This document shows positions 27,501-34,330 of a stretch of 64,000 nucleotides of DNA, piece after piece. Each line of letters opens with the position of its first letter. The first letter of the stretch is position 1. The translations under genes were made by a program, and so were the position numbers. The DNA is from Thalassovita sp. Lineage in GTDB: Bacteria; Pseudomonadota; Alphaproteobacteria; Rhodobacterales; Rhodobacteraceae. The stretch lies in assembly GCA_017792425.1 (NCBI GenBank), contig CP051233.1, positions 151,457 through 215,456 on the forward strand, read 5' to 3'. Below the pieces are notes generated by a model. That model saw only the letters and a list, made by a program, of their open reading frames with translations, was not told where the DNA came from and made no database searches.

Positions 27501-27932
27501 CGAGCAGATGTTGAAATAGAAATAACTGCCCATGCCGCAGCCCGCGAACACGCCAATGGGACCGCCAAATTTGTCTGGCGGGTGGCCGGCATCCTCCAGC
27601 GCCTCCCACGCGACTTCCAGGAATTGCCGGTGCTGGGGGTCCATGATCGCGGCGTCCTGCGGCCCAAAACCAAAGAAATCGGCGTCGAACGCCTTGAATC
27701 CCTCCAGCACGGCGGCGGCAGCGACATAGTCGGGGCGATCAATCAGATGCGCGGCCTCACCCGCGTCCAGCAGATCCTGCTTGGACAGGCGGCGGATGGA
27801 TTCGACACCGTCACGCAGGTTTTGCCAGTACTGCGCCACCGTCTGCGCCCCGGGCAGGTGCGCAGCCATCCCGACAATGGCGATATCGTTGTCCGATATG
27901 CCCGAATGCTGTCCGTCCGTCATCCAATTCAC
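21576..27932 (-). CDS. Type I polyketide synthase, KS-AT-KR-DH-ACP-TE
   Basis: A 2118-residue monomodular PKS. KS at 15-440 has C188 (QTACSTSL), H324 (ECHGTGT) and H364 (NIGHLDTAAG). AT at 540-860 has S637 (GHSMGE) and H736, with an atypical AAHS specificity motif. KR at 1150-1345 has GGFGGIG, the serine strand, Y1316 and N1320. DH follows at 1390-1640 with H1403 (HRTRAGDALLP) and D1567 (LHPGLMD). ACP has S1777 (LGGHSL). TE at 1850-2105 has S1926 (GGFSGGG), D1953 and H2084 (PGDHDS). No ER or methyltransferase is seen. The first in-frame start is GTG 27932, with ATG at 27923; both have weak ribosome sites. It heads the four-gene operon. Confidence 0.93.
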   Translation of the reverse strand: MNWMTDGQHSGISDNDIAIVGMAAHLPGAQTVAQYWQNLRDGVESIRRLSKQDLLDAGEAAHLIDRPDYVAAAAVLEGFKAFDADFFGFGPQDAAIMDPQHRQFLEVAWEALEDAGHPPDKFGGPIGVFAGCGMGSYFYFNICSNPDLVQNVGMFLLRHTGNDKDFMATRLSHILDLKGPSLSIQTACSTSLVATHYACQSLLNGECDMALAGGVTIELPHARGYLFKEGEILSPDGHCHAFDHRAQGTVFGSGAGVVVLRRMADAVRDGDHIWAVIKGTAVNNDGADKAGYLAPSVEGQAAAVADAHALADVSADTIDYIECHGTGTYLGDPIEVAALTSAFRETTDDVGFCRIGSVKTNIGHLDTAAGVASLIKASLALTHRQIPPSLGFEKPNPAIDFDGSPFRVNDVLTDWTSHKGPRRAGVNSLGVGGTNAHAVIEEAPERADSDPSDFPFQLLVLSAKSKKALEGNAAKLAAHLRAHPETPLADVAWTLKEGRHAFDRRMVVVAETYEQAAELLEAADPRRVFSHQVVGDAPDVVFMFPGGGAQYAGMARDLYETEPVFAEWMDRGLEVLQAKIDYDIRALWLPEGGAEDAANATLKKPSVQLPLIMITEYALAQLWISWGVTPAALVGHSMGENTAACLAGVMSFEDCIGLVHLRGSLFDTVPAGGMLSVPMDAEELKSLLGDRLDLAAVNAPGLAVASGPQDALDDLAEKLAAMDIQAQRIPIDIAAHSAMLEPILGAFGDYLRSIKLNKPQIPFVSNRTGAYITDEQATSPDYWVQHLRNTVHFADCITTLSEVPERVYIEVGPGKALASLTGQHPNVQANQVISTLRHQDDAVYDDQYFMAMLGRVWATGVDFDWQQIWGEARRNRVPLPTYAFQRSDYFIEPGKARAEDEGFLMRSDTPEGWGYRPFWKARFADLDLDVETELGDPLTWLVFADDTGLADQAVDRLRKGGHRVVTVRTGDGFGKLGADAFVLSPERGREGCDQLLQVLAAEGALPDRIAHFWLVTERETFRPGSSFFHRNVEQGFYSLMFLVQALADEGVEQVHLSVFTSGAAQVRDEALPYPEKSTVMGPARVIPREFPGITCAVLDVETRRKRMDIRPVLEEMLATPANTVAALRGDKRYEQTWRAEPLVGDDPVTGGTILITGGFGGIGLTVAGEMIRRHGAKIVLLSRGGLPERDQWDRVIAQNAPTSTVVRRIMAVRELEVQGGKVLVLQADVSNVEEMTVAKAAAEAAFGPITGVIHAAGVISDAPILGKSLTEIEDVFTPKIHGTQVLDGLFPDGSLDWMVLFSSSSTVTTPAGQVDYVAANEYLNAFAKARAGGKTRVLAIDWGIWAQVGMAAEAMAARTGSAEPAPELPVKAPLLDWASFDEQGNRVFGADYAVQDRWVLHDHRTRAGDALLPGTGYLELAYEALRAQGESGAFEIRNLTFLQPLQVDGAGRAVRVVLPRSNLGYDLRVESAAPGAGFDLNAEAELSLLPLERPAKLDVAAIEERCPRVLEADKGHIRSPQEAHLNFGPRWHVLRRTALGQGEGTARLRLAEAYAGDGCGLHPGLMDLATGWAMELIQGYQPTHLWVPMTYASVQVFEPLGAEVVSYVRNAAGNMTEGQAATFDVIVAKPDGTVCIVVKGFTIRRLERGAEFARAAEQKKTAEPVHRPLSPAELRLQHNLSQGIRPEEGAQAFFRALATGLPQVVVSSLDLHGLIAQTAVTETPEASEQKFQRPELDSEYIAPEGPLETKLAQIWEELLGVGQIGAEDSFFDLGGHSLVAVRLFAKVKKAFGVDFPISVLFEAPTIRKCAALIAEAGGAAEDTPDTPDAPKQKKQARRFTHIVPMHAGEGGPKTPFFLVAGMFGNVLNLRHLAHLLGHDRPFYGLQARGLYGEDAPHDDLVRAASDYIAEMRQVQPKGPYMVGGFSGGGITAYEIAQQLKAAGEEVSLLVMLDTPLPVRRPLTRQDRMAIQKQELKAGGPAYVARWAMNRIRWEIAKRRGQAEAQQASHSFHNERIEAAFLASVAKYQVRPWDGPLALFRPPLVGKWEVAPSRWVNDERAYVLADNDWTQHAPRIEVYEVPGDHDSMVLEPNVRVLAARIRACIDRAETPPDMREAAE

Positions 27933-28046
27933 TCACAGGAGGTCTGAAACGATACCTGCCAATAGAATACGGTCATATTACGACTTTACAGTGCTATTCT
28001 GGTCAATATCCCCATTTTCGCACAATTGTTCAGCGAAATTAACAAG
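27933..28046 (-). promoter_or_regulatory. AT-rich gap, candidate promoter of the PKS/NRPS operon
   Basis: This 114-base gap between the Wzx stop and the PKS start is clearly AT-rich against its surroundings. On the minus strand a TTGACC (28001-28006) and a TAATAT (27975-27980) resemble sigma-70 elements. Their 20-base spacing is longer than ideal, so the exact promoter is uncertain. The location is right for the PKS-GT-NRPS-PPTase operon. Confidence 0.25.
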
Positions 28047-29393
28047 TTACTGAATTAGGGCTGATATTTCGTCCCAATGCAGCGAAAAGACACCCGCTGC
28101 CAGCAACCCGCCAAGGGCAAAGAACAGCAGATCATGCAGCGGATCCCACGCGCCCTGACGCCGCGCCAGCCAGACGGTGACCGGATAGGCCGCCAGTGTC
28201 GCCGCGCCAACCGCCAGGATCGCCCCGAACAGCCCGGCCAGCTCGAAGCCGATCAGCAACGACAGGATCGTCGCCATCGCCCGCGCCAGCGTCAGCACGA
28301 AAAACCGTTTGGAATCGCCCTCGGCCAGCGCGGCCTGATCATAGGTCAGCACCACGATCTGCGGCCCCTGCATACAGGCCAGCGCCACCACGACCGATCC
28401 CGCCATCAGATACCGGTCGTCATACAGCACATCCACCAGCCAGACGCCCAGCACCGCCACGCAGGCCAGCATCGCCAGCAGCACCGCCGTGGCAATCATC
28501 CGCATCTTGCGCAGGCGTAGAAAGTTTTCCCTGGATGCCCGTGGCGGGCTTTCGCGGTGCACAGGGATCACCACCCGGCGGATCACCATCCCGCCCAGCA
28601 TCAGCGGGAAAGAGGCCAGGAAATAGCCGATGTTGTAGATACCGAACTGGTCCAGGCTCAGGAACTTACCCAGGATCACCTTGTCGCCCTGCGCCACCAG
28701 GAAACCGCAGACGGTTGACAGGAATATCCACTTGCCGAAATGCATCAGCTCTTGCACGGCCTCACGTTCCAGCCGCCAGCGGTTTCGCGGGCCGGGGATC
28801 AGCAGGTGCATCAGCACCAGTTGCGCCGCCGCGCTGACGATGCCGGACACCACCAGCGCCCAGACCGACCGCGTCGCCCAGGCCAGCCCGATCGCGGCGA
28901 TCAGACCGATGACCTGGGTGCCGATTTCCACCAGCGTCACGCGCCCGGCGCGCAGGTGGCGGTTGGCGGTTTCGAATTTCGTGGGGTTGAAACCGCTGAT
29001 CACCAGCGTCAGCGCCGATACCGGCAGGTACCACAGCAACGCCGGTTCCTGGTAAATCTGCGCAATCGGCCAGGCCAGCAGACAGGCCGCCACCCACAGC
29101 GTGGCACCACGCAGGATGTGCAGGGTCCAAGCGGTATCCAGGAATTCCTGCTCATCCCCGCGCTTGCTTTGCATGATGGCGGGGCTGACGCCCATGTCGC
29201 TGAAGTTGTTCAGCGCGACGATGAACACCGTGACCAGCGCCATCATCCCAAAGGCCTCGGGGAACAGAATGCGCGTCAGGATCAGGTTCGAGGCCAGCCG
29301 CAGCCCCTGGTAGACGCCGAACCCCAGCATCGTCAGAACCGAACTGCGTACCGCCCGTTCGATCAAACCCTGTCCTGTTGTAAATCTTCCCAC
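28047..29393 (-). CDS. Wzx-type polysaccharide flippase
   Basis: A 448-residue integral membrane protein of the polysaccharide transporter (MOP) superfamily, which flips undecaprenyl-diphosphate-linked repeat units across the inner membrane. About 12-14 hydrophobic helices are spread along its length. The family segment near residues 20-60 is visible (GFGVYQGLRLASNLILTRIL, then FPEAFGMMALV) and ARSVWALV-like patterns recur mid-protein. The start reads as GTG with only a weak ribosome site. It is one of two Wzx-like proteins here (the other is at 58851). Confidence 0.87.
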   Translation of the reverse strand: MGRFTTGQGLIERAVRSSVLTMLGFGVYQGLRLASNLILTRILFPEAFGMMALVTVFIVALNNFSDMGVSPAIMQSKRGDEQEFLDTAWTLHILRGATLWVAACLLAWPIAQIYQEPALLWYLPVSALTLVISGFNPTKFETANRHLRAGRVTLVEIGTQVIGLIAAIGLAWATRSVWALVVSGIVSAAAQLVLMHLLIPGPRNRWRLEREAVQELMHFGKWIFLSTVCGFLVAQGDKVILGKFLSLDQFGIYNIGYFLASFPLMLGGMVIRRVVIPVHRESPPRASRENFLRLRKMRMIATAVLLAMLACVAVLGVWLVDVLYDDRYLMAGSVVVALACMQGPQIVVLTYDQAALAEGDSKRFFVLTLARAMATILSLLIGFELAGLFGAILAVGAATLAAYPVTVWLARRQGAWDPLHDLLFFALGGLLAAGVFSLHWDEISALIQ

Positions 29394-29448
29394 TGCCCGG
29401 TTTATCCTAAACGAATCTTATCATTAACTATGTCGCCGCCACGATAGG

Positions 29449-30285
29449 TCATCTGCCGCGACTCCACGATGTGTCATCGCGGTTCTGGGTCAGTTTCACC
29501 ATCACCGCCACCAGCGTGTAGACGGAAAAACCGACCGGATGGCGCAGCATCATCCCCAGCATCGCACCCTTGCCCAGCCGTGCGTCATCGGCGTTCACCG
29601 CCCGCTCCGGGTACAGTCGTTCCACTTGGTCCACGCCCACGTTCTGCCGCCGTCGCACCTTTATCAGGTTGGCAACCCCTTCCACGATGGGCCAGTCATA
29701 GCCTGCCGGAACGCCGACCCGTTCATCAGCAGCAAAGCTCAGCCGCACGAAAGTGTCATCGGAAATAATGTCGGGAAATTCCCCCCAACGCCGCCGCCCC
29801 GCCGCGTTCACCGCGTACAGCCCGCAGCCGGGCACCCCTTGGGCAAAGAACGGCACACGCCGCCAGATCTGGCGATAGGCGCGGCTGGCGAACCCCCGCG
29901 CCGTCATCCGCACGGAACCACTGGCAAAGCGCGGATGCGACACATCCAGCACCTGCGCGATCTGCCCCAGCAGGGCCGCGTCCACCGTCACATCCGCGTC
30001 CAGATAGACCCTGATATCCCCCGCCGCCGCACCGTCCCCCGCGTTCAGCGCCCCCGGCTTGCCGCCTTCGGGCAGGTCCAGCACCGCCAGCGCCCAGCCT
30101 TTCGTCTCGGCCGCCTCGCGCATGGATATCGCCACCTGCGCCGTTCGGTCCCGGCAACCGTTGGCCACCACCACCACCTGCACCGGTTCGGGCACCGGAT
30201 CACTGGCCAACAGCGCCGACAGGCAAGGGCCGATCAGCCGCTCTTCGTTGCTGGCAGGGATGATGATGCTGATCACGGCGGTCAT
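29449..30285 (-). CDS. GT2-family glycosyltransferase
   Basis: A GT-A glycosyltransferase of about 278 residues. The catalytic domain begins ISIIIPASNEERLIGPCL and has VVVANGCRDRTAQ, EGGKPGALNAGD and the DxD motif YLDADVTVD. A C-terminal hydrophobic helix (GFSVYTLVAVMVKL) suggests membrane contact. The start is uncertain: ATG 30285 sits just before the catalytic fold, while in-frame ATGs at 30324 and 30369 would add up to 28 poorly conserved residues. It is divergent from the GT4 at 30383. Donor and acceptor are unknown. Confidence 0.83.
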   Translation of the reverse strand: MTAVISIIIPASNEERLIGPCLSALLASDPVPEPVQVVVVANGCRDRTAQVAISMREAAETKGWALAVLDLPEGGKPGALNAGDGAAAGDIRVYLDADVTVDAALLGQIAQVLDVSHPRFASGSVRMTARGFASRAYRQIWRRVPFFAQGVPGCGLYAVNAAGRRRWGEFPDIISDDTFVRLSFAADERVGVPAGYDWPIVEGVANLIKVRRRQNVGVDQVERLYPERAVNADDARLGKGAMLGMMLRHPVGFSVYTLVAVMVKLTQNRDDTSWSRGR

Positions 30286-30382
30286 TCCGGGTTTGACGGG
30301 TTCGCGGCGGTTTGTGTTTTTCATTGGGCCGCAACGCGGTTTATGTTGCAAGGACAAAGACTTTGCCATCAGGAAGAACCCC

Positions 30383-31585
30383 GTGTCCCAGCCGCGACAG
30401 ATCGCCTATCTGGTGCCCCAGTTTCCGGGGCAGACGCATATCTTCTTCTGGCGGGAAATCCAGCATCTGGAACGGATGGGGGTGCAGGTGCATCTATTTT
30501 CCACCACGCCGCCACCGCCGGGGCTGATTTCGCACAGCTGGTCGCAACAGGCGATGGATCGCACCACCTATCTGGCGTCCCGCTCTGTCCCGGCGCTGCT
30601 GGCATCGCTGCCAAAACTTCCGATCCCCGAAATCCTGCAAGAGGTCCGCCACGACGGATTTGCCGTGGCCCGCGACGTGGCGATTTCCACCCCTGCCGCC
30701 CGGCGTCTGGTGGCCGAGTGCAAACGGCGCGGTATCACCCATGTTCACGCCCATTCCTGCGGCCGCGCTGCAATGATCGCCGCGCTGGCCAACCGGATCG
30801 GCGGGCTGGACTATTCCGTGACCCTGCATGGCCCCTTGCAGGACTACGGGCCAGGGCAGCACCTGAAATGGCGCCGTGCCCGGTTCGCCACGATCATCAC
30901 CCACAAGATCCACGCCGAGGTGCAGGCCCAGCTTGGCCCCGACCTGCCCGCCCGCATCCAGATTCAGCCGATGGGCATCGACGCCGACACCCTGCGCCGC
31001 GATACGCCCTACCAGCCGCCTGCGCCCGGCCATCCCCTGCGCATCTTCACCTGCGCCCGGCTGCATTTCGTGAAAGGCCACCAAGACCTGCTGGACGCCA
31101 TGCGCCTGCTGCTGGATCGCGGCCTGAACGCCCGGCTGCACATCGCTGGCGAGGATGATGACGGCGGCACCGGCTTTCGCCATGTTCTGGAACAGAAGGT
31201 CGCCGACCTGAACCTGTCCGACCACGTGACCCTGCTGGGTGCAATCGACGCCGATCAGGTCAAGCGCCGCCTGTGTGACGCGCATCTGTTCGTGCTGGCC
31301 AGTTGGGCCGAACCGCTGGGCGTCGCCTATATGGAAGCGATGAGCTGCGCCACCCCAACCATCGGCACCGATGCAGGCGGCGTGCCTGAACTGATCTCCA
31401 ACGGGCGGGACGGCATCCTTGTTCCCCCGAAAAACCCCGAGGCATTGGCGCAGGCCATCGCAGCACTGGCCGCCGACCCCGACACGCTGACCCGCCTCAG
31501 CGCCGCCGGACGGCAAACCGTGGTGGACCGCTTCGATTCCCGCCTTGGCGCGGAAACGCTGGTGCGGGAAATCTGGGGCGACTAG
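30383..31585 (+). CDS. GT4-family glycosyltransferase
   Basis: A 400-residue GT-B enzyme with an EPS-type N-terminus (RQIAYLVPQFPGQTHIFFWRE), an acceptor-side motif VTLHGPLQDYG, the strand IFTCARLHFVKGHQDL, and E-x7-E at E310/E318 (AEPLGVAYMEAM). The GTG at 30383 is chosen because AGGAAG lies 6 bases upstream. Extending further would run into the divergent GT2. It ends 3 bases before the convergent stop of the large exported protein. It probably adds one sugar of the repeat unit. Confidence 0.88.
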   Translation: MSQPRQIAYLVPQFPGQTHIFFWREIQHLERMGVQVHLFSTTPPPPGLISHSWSQQAMDRTTYLASRSVPALLASLPKLPIPEILQEVRHDGFAVARDVAISTPAARRLVAECKRRGITHVHAHSCGRAAMIAALANRIGGLDYSVTLHGPLQDYGPGQHLKWRRARFATIITHKIHAEVQAQLGPDLPARIQIQPMGIDADTLRRDTPYQPPAPGHPLRIFTCARLHFVKGHQDLLDAMRLLLDRGLNARLHIAGEDDDGGTGFRHVLEQKVADLNLSDHVTLLGAIDADQVKRRLCDAHLFVLASWAEPLGVAYMEAMSCATPTIGTDAGGVPELISNGRDGILVPPKNPEALAQAIAALAADPDTLTRLSAAGRQTVVDRFDSRLGAETLVREIWGD

Positions 31586-31588
31586 GCG

Positions 31589-34309
31589 TTACAGCCCCAG
31601 TTCCATCCGCGCGCCCGGCTCGCTCTCGAACTCGATCCCCTCGATCCCCTGCAGGGCCACTTCTGCGCCCGGCCCCTGCAACAGAACGGTTTCGCCCCAG
31701 ATCGCCAGTTTGTAATCCCCGGCCACCCCCGGCAGCACCACCGTGTCCACGCCATCGCCGCCGACCAGGAAATCTCCGCCACCTGCCGCGATGATCCGGT
31801 CATCGCCTCGCCCGGCCACGATCACGTCCACGAACGGGGTGCCCATTATCTGCTGGCCGCTGTCCCCGCCCCGCAGGTACAGCCCGTTGGCATAGTCCCC
31901 GGCCCGCCCGACGCCGCCCCCGGCGTTATAGGCCATCAGCGCGGCCCAACGCGGATTGTCATCCTGCAGGTGCCGCCGCGCACCCCAACTGCCCCATTTC
32001 GACGGCTTGGCCACATCCACGAAAGCGTTGAACAGCGTGCCCCCTGCCGCCGCCCATCCCGCCAACAGGTCGGCATACAGCCCGCCCATCGCCTCGGAAT
32101 AGTTGTACTGGGTCAACACCTCGGTCAGCGCCTCGTCCTCTACCCACTGATCCACGCCCAGCAGGTGCGTCCCGCCTTCGTACATGATCAGGTCCAGCCC
32201 GTATGTCCGCGCCACCCCGGCGTGATAGGGAAACAGCTTTTGCGTCAGTTCCTGCAACGAGCCGTGGCGCAGATAGGCGGTCAGCAGATCCTCCACCACC
32301 CCGTCCTGCGCCCATCGCAGGATTTGCGCGGGCATGTCGCCGGTGCCGGCCTCCAGCCCGAAATACCCGGCCACGGCATAGGCGTCAAAGGCCACCGCCG
32401 GACGCGCTGCGCCCTCGGCCGCGGCCAGCGGCGCCTCCAGGAACGCCTCTTCCAACCCCGGCCAACCGGTATGCACGCCCGCAACCCGCACCAGCCGGTC
32501 GGCATCGCCAAACGCCCGCGACCAGATGTCCATGACCTGCGCCGCACGCATCCCGGCCCATTGCATCCATCCGTCCTGATCCACATGCCAGCGCGCACGG
32601 GCCTTGTCCGCCGCCCATTTCGCCTGCGGGAACAGGAAATTCCACAGCTCGTTGGAATACTCCACATAGACCGTGCGCCGCGGATCAAGGGTTTGCCGCA
32701 CGAAACCGGCGAACGCCTCGACATAGGTATCGTCCGCGCGATGCGGCATGCAGAACCACGGATCGGCGGCGATCAGGTTGGACAGCTCCACCATCACCTC
32801 TGGCGGCACCCCGCGACGGGCATAGGAATAATCCCCCGGCAGCGGCCTGTCCTGCCAGCTGCGCACCGGCGATCCATTGGTCTGCATCCAGTCCATGAAC
32901 CGCAGCACCCGCAGGTCCGCCACCAGCGCCAGCCATTGCGGGTTGAACCGGAACCCCATGTCGTGCAACGCGGCGTGGTCCTGATGCACCACCGCGATAT
33001 TGCGCAGGTGATCCGCCGGATCGGTCGCGTGCAGCGCCAGCACCACCGGCCCGTCGCCGGGGGAAAAACTGAACGTGATTTCCCCGTCGCCATAGGTCGC
33101 GTTCCGCGCCCGGCCTCCCAGCCGCAAGTCGCCCTTGCCGGCATAGGTCAACCGCCAGCGCCCGGCGAAATAGCCCGCCTCGGGCGGCAGGTCGGTCAGC
33201 ACATAGGTTTCCAGCTTGTCCACGCCCTCGGGGATCGCCATGGGCCAACCGTGTTCATCCAGATAGCCCTCGGCCTCCAGCCTGTCCGCTTCGAACCCAC
33301 CCCACTGGCCACGGACATGCCCCAACCACGGCCGGGCGGATTTCATCACGTTGATGAACGGGTACTGGGTGGACCAGTCATGGATACCGTCCAGCCCCAT
33401 CGCCAGCGCCGGGCCCGGTGTGGAAAGGGCGGCCAATCGCACACCTGTCCGCTGCGCCACCGTGGCGACGATACCGGCCAGGTTGTCCCGGATCAGCGGG
33501 TGGATCGTGTCCGGCAGGTCCATCCGCGCCGGGGGGGCCACGTCATAGAGCGCGGCATAGGTCACCAGGGCGGCCAGGAAATACAGGCTGGGCGTGCCAT
33601 GCGGGGCGTCATCGGTATACAGGTCCGTCGCCGCCAAGCCCGACAGCGCCGGATCGCTCAGCACCTGCGCCAGCACGCTGGCCACCGGGATCAGCCGCAC
33701 CTGCGCACCGGGCACCGCCGCCTGCAAGTCCTGCACCAGGTCCAGATACCAGCGGTGATACTCCCCGCCGTTGACCCGGTGATACTTTGCCAAGTCGCGC
33801 TGCGACGGCGGAAAACGGCGCGTCACCCCCGCCATTTCAGCCCAGCCTTCGTAAACGAACAGCCGCGCACCGGGGGCCGCCGCATGGCTGCGTTCAACCA
33901 CCGCCCGCGCCACCGACAACGGCGAGGCCCGATCCGGGTTGTCGCCGTCATAGGGCCGGTCCGCAGGCTGGTACTGGATGAAATTTGCAGGCGTCAGCAC
34001 CACCGCGTCATAGCCTGACAGCCCGCCGCGCCAGGCGCTGTCCACCCCTGGCACGGACCATTGCGGCGCGGGTGTTCCACGGGCGAAATCCCGCATGAAT
34101 CCCCATTGGCCGTCCGCCGCAAACCCCTTGCCCCCGGCCCGCGCCAGACGCGCCAGCCAATAAGAGACCGATGTCAGCGGCGCGCGCCCGTCATGCTCGA
34201 CCAGGCTGTTGCCAAAGAAATAAACGGCGGCGCGGTCCCTCTCTGCCCACGCGGACGGGGCGCAAATCAGCGTCAGCCCCAACACTATCCAAGTAACGAT
34301 CGGTCGCAT
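31589..34309 (-). CDS. Exported SGNH-hydrolase / glycosidase-like protein with RTX-type repeats
   Basis: A 906-residue protein with a Sec signal peptide (PIVTWIVLGLTLICAPSAWA). Residues about 25-300 resemble an SGNH esterase (FFGNSLVEHDG; D-x-x-H as DTIHP near 266-270). The middle looks like a clan-A glycoside hydrolase barrel: a YVEYSNELWNF motif near 546-556 (Asn-Glu acid/base) and an IMYEGGTHLLG motif near 706-715 (candidate nucleophile Glu). Residues about 825-870 carry glycine-aspartate repeats (AGRGDDRIIA, VGGDGVDTVVL) like calcium-binding RTX nonapeptides. ATG 34309 has GGGGGAG upstream. It could deacylate and trim, or remodel, the glycan outside the membrane. Domain labels are by motif only. 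Confidence 0.72.
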   Translation of the reverse strand: MRPIVTWIVLGLTLICAPSAWAERDRAAVYFFGNSLVEHDGRAPLTSVSYWLARLARAGGKGFAADGQWGFMRDFARGTPAPQWSVPGVDSAWRGGLSGYDAVVLTPANFIQYQPADRPYDGDNPDRASPLSVARAVVERSHAAAPGARLFVYEGWAEMAGVTRRFPPSQRDLAKYHRVNGGEYHRWYLDLVQDLQAAVPGAQVRLIPVASVLAQVLSDPALSGLAATDLYTDDAPHGTPSLYFLAALVTYAALYDVAPPARMDLPDTIHPLIRDNLAGIVATVAQRTGVRLAALSTPGPALAMGLDGIHDWSTQYPFINVMKSARPWLGHVRGQWGGFEADRLEAEGYLDEHGWPMAIPEGVDKLETYVLTDLPPEAGYFAGRWRLTYAGKGDLRLGGRARNATYGDGEITFSFSPGDGPVVLALHATDPADHLRNIAVVHQDHAALHDMGFRFNPQWLALVADLRVLRFMDWMQTNGSPVRSWQDRPLPGDYSYARRGVPPEVMVELSNLIAADPWFCMPHRADDTYVEAFAGFVRQTLDPRRTVYVEYSNELWNFLFPQAKWAADKARARWHVDQDGWMQWAGMRAAQVMDIWSRAFGDADRLVRVAGVHTGWPGLEEAFLEAPLAAAEGAARPAVAFDAYAVAGYFGLEAGTGDMPAQILRWAQDGVVEDLLTAYLRHGSLQELTQKLFPYHAGVARTYGLDLIMYEGGTHLLGVDQWVEDEALTEVLTQYNYSEAMGGLYADLLAGWAAAGGTLFNAFVDVAKPSKWGSWGARRHLQDDNPRWAALMAYNAGGGVGRAGDYANGLYLRGGDSGQQIMGTPFVDVIVAGRGDDRIIAAGGGDFLVGGDGVDTVVLPGVAGDYKLAIWGETVLLQGPGAEVALQGIEGIEFESEPGARMELGL

Positions 34310-34330
34310 CCGCTCCCCCAAGACGATGCC

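Noticed and set aside
27935..27943. AGGAGGT on the plus strand just upstream of the PKS start
   Set aside because: It looks like an ideal ribosome site but no plus-strand start codon or plausible frame follows; the PKS is on the minus strand and this is coincidence.
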